Positions 35,653 to 43,443 of a stretch of DNA of 64,000 bases are shown here, one piece after another. The notes beneath the pieces were generated by a model, which saw only the letters and a program-made list of their open reading frames with translations, did no database searches and was not told the DNA's origin. Every line of letters starts with the position of its first letter. The first letter of the stretch is position 1. The position numbers were made by a program, and so were the translations under genes. Source of the DNA: Myxococcus sp. RHSTA-1-4 (GTDB lineage Bacteria; Myxococcota; Myxococcia; Myxococcales; Myxococcaceae); the NCBI RefSeq assembly GCF_020037125.1, contig NZ_JAIQDG010000002.1:310001-374000 (forward strand). The letters are read 5' to 3'.

Positions 35653-37005
35653 TTACTCGCCCACCGCCACGTAGCGGTGGTCGTCGTCCTCGTCGAAGTC
35701 GTGGCGGCGCTGGTGGCCGCGGGCCACGTCCGGGCACAGCTTCGCCAGCGACTTCGCGGCCTTGTCGCTGAGCAGGTTCTGGGTGACGTCCAGGTGCTTG
35801 AGGTGCTTGAAGGCCGCGGCGTTGGCGACCAGCACCTCCGCGCCCTTGTCCGTCAGGGTTCCCCGGGACAGGTCCAGCGTCTCGAGCTGCTTGAGCACCT
35901 TGGACTTCGGCAGCGCGTCGCACAGCGCGTCGGTGAACTCCGCGTTGCACAGCCCCAGGTGCTTCAGCTCCGGCAGACCCGTGGCGTCCAGGATGGGCTG
36001 GATGTGGCTCACCTCGCCCCCGGCGCCGTACTCCTCGGCGCCGAACCAGACCTCCAGCCGCTCCAGCTTCGGCCAGTGCGCGGCGGCAATGGACTTCACC
36101 GCCGGGCGGGGCAGGCCGCCCGTCTCCACGGTGAACTCACGCAGCTCCGGCAGGTCGACCTTCCCCAGGCTCACGTCGCCGCCGCGCAGGTGCAGCGAGC
36201 GGAGCTGGGGCAGGGCCTTGTACAGCGGCGCCACGTTGCCCACGTGGGTCCAGGAGATCTCCGTGTCGTCGGGGAACACGAAGTCTCCGATGAACAGTTT
36301 CCGGAGCGCCTTGGGGGCCGCCTTCGCGATGAGGCGGATGAGGTCGCCGTACTCGTTCTCCCCCTCGTTGTCCGCCAGGCCGAGGCTCAGCTCCTGGAGG
36401 AAGCGCGCGGACGGGTGGGCGAGGAGCATCGACAGCGTCTCGTCGATGGCGAACTCCACGTCCTGGCCATACTCCGCGGCCGCCACGCGGGCCTTCCGGA
36501 TGAAGCCCAGGTGCCACTCCACCGACAGCGTCGGGTCGCCGAGCATCGTCGAGAGGCGCGTGCCCAGCAGCAGGCCCTGGTGCTTCTTGAGGTGGGCGGC
36601 CACCTTCCGCTTGAGCGCGGTGGCCTCCGCGCCCTTCGCCTGGAGCAGCGCGTGCTGGAGGGCAATCAGCTCGCCGCGGGGGTCTCCCTGGGACTGGAGC
36701 CAGTCGCCATAGACGAGATAGCCGTCCGGCGCTTCCGGAGCGCGGAGGATGGCGGCCTCCAGCTCCTTGTTGGACTTCGGCGCGGGCCCGGTCTCCGTCG
36801 GCTTGACGCGGGCGTAGCCCTTCTTCTCCTTCTCCAGGACCTGCTTCTGGTACGCGTTGCGCGCTTCCCAGCTGCCGTCGAACTTCTGGGTCTTCTCCTG
36901 ACCGTCGGTGCCGATGCGCCCCCAGCGCGTGGTGAGGACGTTCTCCTGCCGGGTGATTTCCCAGAACTTGTTCGACGTGCCTTCCTTGAACTCGTAGCGC
37001 GGCAT
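35653..37005 (-). CDS. STM4015-like WGR/TIGR02996/leucine-rich protein, copy 1
   Basis: A 450-residue protein. Residues 1-75 form a WGR domain (MPRYEFKEGTSNKFWEIT, TTRWGRIGTDGQEKTQKF), a DNA/PARP-associated fold in eukaryotes. Residues about 79-125 hold a TIGR02996 motif (EAAILRAPEAPDGYLVYGDW and GDPRGELIALQ). From about 160 a leucine-rich region runs to the end (ALPQLRSLHLRGG, LPELREFTVETG, WPKLERLEVWFG, LETLDLSRGTLTDKGAEVL, LKHLDVTQNLLSDKAA). It likely works as a protein-binding scaffold. It is the second of two tandem homologues; the gap to the upstream copy is 33 bp. Confidence 0.88.
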   Translation of the reverse strand: MPRYEFKEGTSNKFWEITRQENVLTTRWGRIGTDGQEKTQKFDGSWEARNAYQKQVLEKEKKGYARVKPTETGPAPKSNKELEAAILRAPEAPDGYLVYGDWLQSQGDPRGELIALQHALLQAKGAEATALKRKVAAHLKKHQGLLLGTRLSTMLGDPTLSVEWHLGFIRKARVAAAEYGQDVEFAIDETLSMLLAHPSARFLQELSLGLADNEGENEYGDLIRLIAKAAPKALRKLFIGDFVFPDDTEISWTHVGNVAPLYKALPQLRSLHLRGGDVSLGKVDLPELREFTVETGGLPRPAVKSIAAAHWPKLERLEVWFGAEEYGAGGEVSHIQPILDATGLPELKHLGLCNAEFTDALCDALPKSKVLKQLETLDLSRGTLTDKGAEVLVANAAAFKHLKHLDVTQNLLSDKAAKSLAKLCPDVARGHQRRHDFDEDDDHRYVAVGE

Positions 37006-37038
37006 GGTGTGCCCCCCTCGGGCGTGGTGCGGGTGGTG

Positions 37039-38406
37039 CTACTCGCCCACGGCGGCGTAGCGGTAGTCCTCTTCGTAGTCGCGCTGGTTGCCCGCGCTCA
37101 CGCTGGGGCACAGCTTCGCCACCAGCCGCTCGCCCTCGCCGGTGAGCGTGTTCTCGGTGAGGTCGATGTGCTTGAGGTGGGCGAAGGCCGCCGCGTTCTC
37201 CGCGAGGATGCGAGCGCCCTCGTCGGACAGGATACCTCGGGACAGGTCCAGCCGCTCGAGCTGGGGGAGCACCTTCGCCTTCGGGAGCAGCTTGCAGAGC
37301 TCGTCGGTGAACTCCGAGTTGCACAGGCCCAGCGACTTGAGGTTGGGCAGGCCCTTGCCGTCGAGGATGGGCTGGATGTCCTCCACGCCGCCCTCGGCGC
37401 CGTAGTTGTCGTTGCCGAACCAGACCTCCAGCCGCTCCAGCTTCGGCCACTTCGCGGCGGCGATGGACTTCACGGCGGACAGGGGCAGGCCGCCGGTCTC
37501 CACGGTGAACTCGCGCAGCTCCGGCAGGTCGATGTTGCCCAGCTCCACGGAGCCGCCGCGCAGGCGCAGGGAGCGCAGGTGGGGGAGCAGCTTGTACAGC
37601 TCCGAGATGTCATGGATGTGGGACCAGGAGATCTCCGTGTCGTCCGGATACTCGAAGTCACCGATGAACAGGCTCTGGAGCGTCTTGGAGCCGCCCAGCT
37701 CCTGGAGCGCCTCCGTGAGGCCCGAGACGACGTCGCTGTAGTCGTTCTCGTCGTCGAAGTGCGCCATGCCGATGGTGAGCCCGCGGAGGAACTTCGCGGA
37801 CGGGTGGGCGAGCAGCTCCTTCACCAGCTCCGCCACGTCGCGGCCGGAGTCGTAGTCCTTCTGGCCCACGCGCGCGGAGCGGATGAAGCCCAGGTGCCAC
37901 TCCACCTTCAGCTCCTCCTCGTCCGCGGCGTCCGCGAGGTCTCCGAGCAGCGCGGCCTTGTGGCTCTTGAGGAACTTGTTGATCTGCTTCTTGAGGTTCG
38001 CGGCCTCGTCGCCGCTGGCCTGCATCGCGGCGTGCTGGAGGGCGATGAGCTCGCCGCGCGGGTCACCCTGGCGCTGCAGCCAGTCGCCGTAGACGAGGTA
38101 CGCGTCCACGTTGTCCGGGTTCGTGAGGATGGCGGCCTCCAGCTCCGGGTTGGACGCGGACTCGCCGGCCTCGCCTTCAGCCTCCTCGCCGGCCTCGCCG
38201 TCGCCCACCAGCTCGTAGCCCTTCTTCTCCTTCTCGCGGACGAGCTTCTCGTACTCCTTCTTCGCCTTGTCCGGGGAGTCGAAGGTCTGGGTCTTCTCCT
38301 GCCCGTCGGTGCCGATGCGGCCCCAGCGCGTGGTGAAGGTGGTGCCGGAGAGGGTGATCTCCCAGAACTTGCTGGAGCTGCCTTCCTTGAACTCGTACCG
38401 CGGCAT
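37039..38406 (-). CDS. STM4015-like WGR/TIGR02996/leucine-rich protein, copy 2
   Basis: A 455-residue paralogue of the next gene downstream, from ATG 38406. Same order: WGR (MPRYEFKEGSSSKFWEIT, TTRWGRIGTDGQEKTQ), an acidic linker with EAGEEAEGEAGES, TIGR02996 (AYLVYGDWLQRQGDPRGELIALQHAAM) and leucine-rich repeats (LPHLRSLRLRGGSVELG, WPKLERLEVWFGNDNYG, LERLDLSRGILSDEGARI). The two copies are clearly related at both DNA and protein level, so they arose by tandem duplication and may form a heterodimer. Upstream, 43 bp away on the same strand, is the putative vWA-like gene, so the run vWA-like, LRR, LRR, ATP-grasp may be one transcript. Confidence 0.88.
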   Translation of the reverse strand: MPRYEFKEGSSSKFWEITLSGTTFTTRWGRIGTDGQEKTQTFDSPDKAKKEYEKLVREKEKKGYELVGDGEAGEEAEGEAGESASNPELEAAILTNPDNVDAYLVYGDWLQRQGDPRGELIALQHAAMQASGDEAANLKKQINKFLKSHKAALLGDLADAADEEELKVEWHLGFIRSARVGQKDYDSGRDVAELVKELLAHPSAKFLRGLTIGMAHFDDENDYSDVVSGLTEALQELGGSKTLQSLFIGDFEYPDDTEISWSHIHDISELYKLLPHLRSLRLRGGSVELGNIDLPELREFTVETGGLPLSAVKSIAAAKWPKLERLEVWFGNDNYGAEGGVEDIQPILDGKGLPNLKSLGLCNSEFTDELCKLLPKAKVLPQLERLDLSRGILSDEGARILAENAAAFAHLKHIDLTENTLTGEGERLVAKLCPSVSAGNQRDYEEDYRYAAVGE

Positions 38407-38449
38407 GGACGTCCTCCGCGCGCCGTCGTGGCGCGTCCGGGACCGGACG

Positions 38450-39922
38450 CTAGAGAAGCCCCCGGGCAAGCTCAAGCGTCGCGCCAGTCCACGCCTCCCA
38501 GGGGCCGTCGGCGGCGGGCTCGGTGGCGGGGGCCGCCCTGTTTCCGAGCACGCGGACCCGGGGGCCCGGCCCGCTCAGGTCGAGGAGGTGCAGGCCTACC
38601 CGGGTATCCGGCTCCAGTGCGTCGTGCCCGCCATGACGGGCCGCGTCCAGGAGGAGCACGTCCACCCGGGCCCGCTTCGTGCCCGCGGCGGCCTCGGAGA
38701 GCACGGAGTCCAGGTCGGGGGCGGTGAGAACCTCCGCCGTGCCCCGGGCGCGCCACTCGCGCAGGAGCAGCTCGCACAGGCCGCGCTCCGCCTCCAGGGG
38801 GGAGAGGCCCTTTGCGTCCTGCACGAAGACCACCCGGAAGCGGAGGTCCTCGGCGGTCAGCCATGCGGACAGCCGGCGCACGAGGCACAGCACCAACCCC
38901 AGCGCGACGACGGCCCGCTGCCAGCGCACGCCCGCGTCCTTCACCCGCGCGTCCGCCAGGTCCGGCAGCAGGGCGAAGGTGATGACCCGCCGCCTGCGCA
39001 CCGCGAGGCTCTCATCGCGCGTGTAGTAGAGGAGCTCGCCCTCCACGTAGCGCACGTCGAACAAGTCCAGGGTGGGCTCGTCCTCCATGTAGACCAGCTC
39101 GGAGGTGACGAGGTTCTCCAGGCTGCCCACGTTGGACACGGAGGCGAAGCCTCCCTGCGGGAAGGCGGCGTCGTCTTCCATCGCGGTGGGCGTGGGGCCG
39201 GAGGAGACGGGACGCGCGCGGAGCTTCGGAGGCAGTGTGCGGGACAGCGCCTCGGCGGCCTCCACCGCCTGTTCCAGGGCCAGCCGCTGGGCCTTGCCCT
39301 GGAGGTGCTCCAGGTTCTCCAGCGTGAAGGCCTCCGCGTCACCCATCAGCGCCTGGGCGCGGCGGGCCGCGCCGGCCAACGCCTCGTAGCCCTCCGCCAG
39401 CCGCTCCAGCACGGCGTGGGCTCCTGGCTCTCGCAGGGCGCTGTAGCCGGCGTGCAGCAATTCGGTGGGAGGACGGTCCAGCACCCGCCGCGCCAGGGCC
39501 GGGCTCAGCGCCGTGCCGGCCGTGAAGCCGAGCCGTGTCAGGACTCGCGCTACGAGGAAGGCCACGCCCCTGGCGCGGAGCGGCTCGGGCAGGCGGGCCA
39601 GGGCGGAGGAGACGGCCTCCAGGTGCGGCTCCGCGGCCAGCCGTGCCAGCACGTGGTCGTCATACGCGCGCACGGCGGCGCGGAGCCGGGGCAGCGTGTC
39701 CGGGACGGGCAGGGTGGGGGAGAGCGGGACGCCGGAGACGAGCCGGCCGAGGTCGGAGACGAAGGCCGGTGGAGGCAGGTCCGGCGACTCCGCGAGCGTG
39801 GCCAGCAGCCAGGGCACGGCCGCCGTCAGCGCCTCGGACGTGGGGCCGTCCTGACGGGCAAGGCAGAGTCCGGCGCACAGCCAGCGCTCCGCATCCTGGG
39901 GTCCTCGCAGCTCCGCGCTCAT
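38450..39922 (-). CDS. Putative degenerate vWA-like protein
   Basis: A 490-residue soluble protein. The N-terminal 230 residues are helical, with Leu/Ala-rich repeats. From about residue 260 the pattern is RRRVITFALLPDLADARVKDAG, a long helix RWQRAVVALGLVLCLVRRLSAWL, and strand FRVVFVQDA, followed by another helix and strand VDVLLLDAARHGG. This looks like a von Willebrand factor A fold in which the metal-binding DxSxS is not kept, as in the vWA proteins of FtsH-vWA-MoxR ternary systems. That identification is inference from secondary structure and genome context (MoxR and FtsH genes nearby, same strand). If it is not a vWA domain, it is a protein of unknown fold. Confidence 0.6.
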   Translation of the reverse strand: MSAELRGPQDAERWLCAGLCLARQDGPTSEALTAAVPWLLATLAESPDLPPPAFVSDLGRLVSGVPLSPTLPVPDTLPRLRAAVRAYDDHVLARLAAEPHLEAVSSALARLPEPLRARGVAFLVARVLTRLGFTAGTALSPALARRVLDRPPTELLHAGYSALREPGAHAVLERLAEGYEALAGAARRAQALMGDAEAFTLENLEHLQGKAQRLALEQAVEAAEALSRTLPPKLRARPVSSGPTPTAMEDDAAFPQGGFASVSNVGSLENLVTSELVYMEDEPTLDLFDVRYVEGELLYYTRDESLAVRRRRVITFALLPDLADARVKDAGVRWQRAVVALGLVLCLVRRLSAWLTAEDLRFRVVFVQDAKGLSPLEAERGLCELLLREWRARGTAEVLTAPDLDSVLSEAAAGTKRARVDVLLLDAARHGGHDALEPDTRVGLHLLDLSGPGPRVRVLGNRAAPATEPAADGPWEAWTGATLELARGLL

Positions 39923-40011
39923 GGGTGCTCGTCACGAAGGCGGGGTGGGACGCGGGTCCGCACCCCGGAGTGAGCCAGAGCCTATCAGCCGCCCGTGGAC
40001 CCGCGCGCGCC

Positions 40012-40836
40012 CTACCGGGTGCTGGCGTGCAGGTAGACGGTGCGGCCGTTGAGCGGCTGCGGCGGCCGGTTGTTGGGGTTGAGGTGCGGCAGCCGCTGGA
40101 AGGAGGCGATTTCGGCGTCCGACATCTCGATGGGGTCCTTCATCACGTACCACTCGACACCCTCGGTGCACGGGGGCGTCGTCAGCGAGCCGTGGTACTG
40201 GAAGAAGGCCTTGTTCTTCGGCAGCAGCGCGGAGGCGTTGATGCTCGCGCCCTTGGGCTCGCTGTGGTCACCCTTGTTCCACGGCAGGTGGTGGAAGGCG
40301 TCGTCCAGGGCGCGGTTGACCGAGCCCGCCTTGATGAAGACTCCCACGACGAGGACGCCGCCGCTGGTGTTCTTGTGCACCAGGTGCAGCTCGAGCGGGA
40401 AGTGGACTCCGTCCTCGGTGTGCTCGCTGGGCGTGTGGAAGTGGAACTGCGCGAGCTGGTACTCCTTCTCGCCCACGCGCACGGTGCTCCCCGCGTCGTA
40501 CTCGAACTCCACGGTGTGGCCGTTGTTGACCATGCGCACGCGGCTGGGGCGGTAGTTGAAGGAGGGCGCCGGGTGGGTGTCGGGCGTGGTGTTGGCCGTC
40601 ACCAGCTCGACGGGCGACTCCTCCTTTCCGGTCGCGCAGGTGGTGGCGCCGGGCAGGTCTCCCCAGTGCGCCGGTCCGACGGCTTCGCCATAGCCCCAGT
40701 GCCCTCCGGTGTGGCTGGTGGCCTCGGGCGGGGGAGCGTGCGCCGGCTCGGAGGCCCAGGCAGCGGTGGAGCAGAGGAGGGAGAGCAGCAGCGCCCGGCG
40801 TACGCCGGGCAGGGACGGACGAGGGGGGAGGTGCAT
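40012..40836 (-). CDS. Alpha-type carbonic anhydrase, exported
   Basis: A 274-residue protein from ATG 40836. A signal peptide (1-29, ending AWA-SE) is followed by an alpha-class carbonic anhydrase domain. Zinc ligands are His132 and His134 (LAQFHFHTPSEH) and His151 (LELHLVHK); the gatekeeper Glu138 and YHGSLTTPPCTEGVEWYV near the end are also conserved. Cys67 and the Cys of TTPPC probably form the usual disulfide. It interconverts CO2 and bicarbonate in the periplasm. It lies between the vWA-like gene and the AraC-type regulator and is not obviously part of either system. Confidence 0.95.
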   Translation of the reverse strand: MHLPPRPSLPGVRRALLLSLLCSTAAWASEPAHAPPPEATSHTGGHWGYGEAVGPAHWGDLPGATTCATGKEESPVELVTANTTPDTHPAPSFNYRPSRVRMVNNGHTVEFEYDAGSTVRVGEKEYQLAQFHFHTPSEHTEDGVHFPLELHLVHKNTSGGVLVVGVFIKAGSVNRALDDAFHHLPWNKGDHSEPKGASINASALLPKNKAFFQYHGSLTTPPCTEGVEWYVMKDPIEMSDAEIASFQRLPHLNPNNRPPQPLNGRTVYLHASTR

Positions 40837-41097
40837 GTCGAGAGGCTCCTGGCCCGGCGCCATCCTGCCGGGCACCTGAGATTGCAGCGCGCCGCCGAGG
40901 GCGTGTCCAGCCGCCCTCCGGACAGATGGAACAGGCGGACTGCTGCCTTCATTTACGACTCGCGGGCGGGCTCGCCCTCGTGTCGCGCGGGGCCGAGCAA
41001 CGAACCTTTCCGAAGCCAACAGCTTTCCTTCGGACGAGGTGCGGACTCCTGCGACACGGCGGTGCTGGAGCTCTTGGCGGTGGACGTGAAGGGCTCG

Positions 41098-41952
41098 ATG
41101 GAGAAGATGCACGCGGAGGGTGTCGCGCGAGGAGAGCGCATGGAGATGGCCGAGCAGTCCCCCACACATGCGCTCCGGCCCTTTGTCGACCGCTTCTGGA
41201 GCATGCGCACCGCGCCCGGTGAGGCGGTGACCTTCGCCGAGCTTCTTCCCGGCACCGGCGCGGAGCTGATGGTGCACCTCGGTATTCCGCTCCAGCGCGC
41301 CGACGGCGCTTCGCTGCCCGCGAGCCACCTGCTGTGTCTGCGCGAGAGCACATTGCGGACGGCGGCGGGGGCGGGTGGGCTCGACATGTTCTGCGTGCGT
41401 TTCCGCGCGGGGGCGCTCCGCCACTTCATCGACGCGGAGGTCGGTGACGTCGTGGACGCCAACGCCTCCTTCGACGACCTCGCGGGGCCGCTGTCTCGCG
41501 TGCTGCGCGAGGGGCTCGCACAGCGGTACGCCTTCGTGGACCGGGTGGCGTTCGCCGAGCGCGTCCTCCAGGAACTGCGCGCGCGCTTCGTGCGTCCCGA
41601 CGTGCTCGTCGACCGAGCGCTTCACCGCATCTATGCCTCGGGTGGCGAGCTGCGCATCGGGGCGGTGGCACGCGAGCTGGGCGTGGTGCCGCGCCATCTC
41701 GCGCGCCGATTCCAGGCGACGGCCGGCGTCTCACCGAAGCGGTTCGCGCGGCTCGTGCGCTTCTCCAAGACGGTGCGTGCGCTCATTCTCGAGCGGGGGC
41801 ACGACATCGGGCGCGCCGCGGTGGAGCACGGCTACTTCGACCAGGCGCATTTCACGCACGAGTTCGTCGCGCTCGCGCGTCAGCCGCCGGGGGCGTTCCT
41901 GCGCGCCGTGACGAACAGGTCTCATTTCTACAAGCCGTCGCTCGCGCGCTGA
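41098..41952 (+). CDS. AraC-family transcriptional regulator
   Basis: A 284-residue regulator. ATG 41098 has AAGGG upstream; another ATG at 41140 is possible. Residues about 15-160 form an N-terminal sensor domain (HALRPFVDRFWSMRT, FAELLPGTGAELMVHLG, DMFCVRFRAGALRHFI), of the type with the P-x-V-x-x-F/W pattern found in DUF6597-like AraC regulators. Residues about 175-275 form two helix-turn-helix motifs (LRIGAVARELGVVPRHLARRFQATAGVSPKRFARLVRFSKTV and the second with IGRAAVEHGYFDQAHFTHEF). It is followed, 60 bp downstream, by a small ABM monooxygenase gene, its likely target. Confidence 0.92.
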   Translation: MEKMHAEGVARGERMEMAEQSPTHALRPFVDRFWSMRTAPGEAVTFAELLPGTGAELMVHLGIPLQRADGASLPASHLLCLRESTLRTAAGAGGLDMFCVRFRAGALRHFIDAEVGDVVDANASFDDLAGPLSRVLREGLAQRYAFVDRVAFAERVLQELRARFVRPDVLVDRALHRIYASGGELRIGAVARELGVVPRHLARRFQATAGVSPKRFARLVRFSKTVRALILERGHDIGRAAVEHGYFDQAHFTHEFVALARQPPGAFLRAVTNRSHFYKPSLAR

Positions 41953-42012
41953 CGCAGGTTCTCGTCAACGGCCGCGGCCCACGGACAGGACGCGTGCCAC
42001 AAGGAGAGCCAG

Positions 42013-42321
42013 ATGCGAGTTGCCATTGCCGTCCTCGAAGCCAGACCGGAGGCAGTCGAGACCGTCGAACACGCGCTTCGTGCGCTCGTGGAGCCCACGA
42101 GCCGGGAGGCCGGGGCGGTCACCTACGTCGTGCACCGGGACTCCAAGCGCAGCACCCGCTTCGTCGTCTACGAGCGCTACGTGGACCGCGACGCGCTCGA
42201 ACGTCACATGAGCGCCCCCTGGCTCACCGGGGCGGTCGGCGCGCTCCAGGCCCACCTCGCGTCGCCGCCCGCGGTCGAGTTCCTTGATGAGCTCGCCGCT
42301 TTCGACCGGCCAGCGAGGTAG
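42013..42321 (+). CDS. ABM-domain monooxygenase, putative quinol oxygenase
   Basis: A 102-residue ABM domain starting MRVAIAVLEARPEAVETVEHALRALVEP, preceded by AAGGAGAG. Conserved parts include EAGAVTYVVHRDSKRSTRFVVYERYVDRDALERHM, typical of YgiN-like enzymes and putative quinol monooxygenases. It is the only gene apparently controlled with the AraC regulator upstream. It is distinct from the other ABM gene at 17.6-17.9 kb. Confidence 0.92.
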   Translation: MRVAIAVLEARPEAVETVEHALRALVEPTSREAGAVTYVVHRDSKRSTRFVVYERYVDRDALERHMSAPWLTGAVGALQAHLASPPAVEFLDELAAFDRPAR

Positions 42322-42396
42322 GGGATCACGGCCCGCGGACCGGAGCGCCGCGGCCACCCGCCTGGAGGTACGAAGGCCCGCACCGGCTGAAGCCCG

Positions 42397-43443
42397 TTAT
42401 GTGAGGCCCAGCAGCCGGGGCACCTTCTCCTCCAGCAAATCAATCTCCTCGCGGCTCTCGCCCAGGTAGGAGAGGAGCTGGAGGTCCTGCCGCTCCACCG
42501 CGCCGCCATGGAAGATCCACGCACGCGTGCGCAGCAGCCGGTAGAGCTTCACCAGCTTGCGGTCGCTGATGAAGACGCCGTCCTCGCGCGTCAGCGTCTG
42601 CACCACCCGGCGGAACTCCCGCAGCAGCTCGTCCCGGAAGAAGAGGTCCCTGTCGCGCAGCTCGCGTCCGTCCGGGCCCGTCTCCCTCCGGCCCATCATC
42701 AGCGTCAGGTAGCGGTGCGCCTTCAGCACGTCATCCAGCGTGGCGTGCCCCTCCGCCCACGGCTTCTGGTTCAGCTCGCGGTACGTCTGCGACTCCAGGC
42801 CGGAGTCCAGCAGCTCCAGGAAGTAGCGGTCCTGCACCGGGCGGCATGCCGCCTTGAGGCAGAAGCGGTCCTTCAGCGCGCCCAGCTCCGCGTGCTCGGG
42901 CAGCTCGTTGGTGGCCGCGAAGAGCACCTTCAGCCGCACCGGCTGCGGCGCACCGTCCTGGTAGAACTTGCGCTCGTTGATGACCGTCAGGAGTGCGTTG
43001 AGGATGGCCGAGCTGGCCTTGAACACCTCATCCAGGAAGACGAGCCGCGCGGTGGGCAGCTTGCCGCCCTCGCGCCGGATGTAGCGGCCCTGGCGCAGCA
43101 GGTTGATGTCGATGGGGCCCAGCACCTCTGACGGCTCCGTGAAGCGCGTCAGCAGGTACTCGAAGTAGTCCTCATTCGGGATGCGCAGCGCGTCCCGGAA
43201 CTTGAGCACCAGGTCCGACTTCGCCGTGCCCGGGGGGCCCACCAGCAGCAGCGGCTCCTGCGCCACCGCCGCCACCGTCATCAGGTCCACCAGCGACTGC
43301 TTGCCCACGAAGTGCCGGCCCAGCGACAGCCGGAAGCGATTGAGCCGCTCGCGCAGGGCATGGGCCTCGCGGGAGAGCGCGTCCAACGACAGCTCGCTGA
43401 TGGGGTCGGCGGCGGATGCCTCGCGCCGGGGAAGACTGCTCAT
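42397..43443 (-). CDS. MoxR-family AAA+ ATPase (RavA-like)
   Basis: A 348-residue MoxR ATPase. An N-terminal helical segment is followed by FVGKQSLVDLM, Walker A GPPGTAKS (69-76), FTEPSEVLGPIDI, Walker B LVFLDE (134-139), a sensor-1 region with VLFAATNELPEHAELGALKDRFCLKA, and a C-terminal lid domain with DRKLVKLYRLLRTRAW. It shows the MoxR insertion in helix 2. MoxR ATPases remodel proteins with a vWA partner. Its start overlaps the stop of the upstream 1091-residue gene by 4 bp (ATGA), so it is the last gene of the large operon. RavA-like MoxR proteins with these unique neighbours belong to the predicted ternary conflict systems. Confidence 0.93.
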   Translation of the reverse strand: MSSLPRREASAADPISELSLDALSREAHALRERLNRFRLSLGRHFVGKQSLVDLMTVAAVAQEPLLLVGPPGTAKSDLVLKFRDALRIPNEDYFEYLLTRFTEPSEVLGPIDINLLRQGRYIRREGGKLPTARLVFLDEVFKASSAILNALLTVINERKFYQDGAPQPVRLKVLFAATNELPEHAELGALKDRFCLKAACRPVQDRYFLELLDSGLESQTYRELNQKPWAEGHATLDDVLKAHRYLTLMMGRRETGPDGRELRDRDLFFRDELLREFRRVVQTLTREDGVFISDRKLVKLYRLLRTRAWIFHGGAVERQDLQLLSYLGESREEIDLLEEKVPRLLGLT

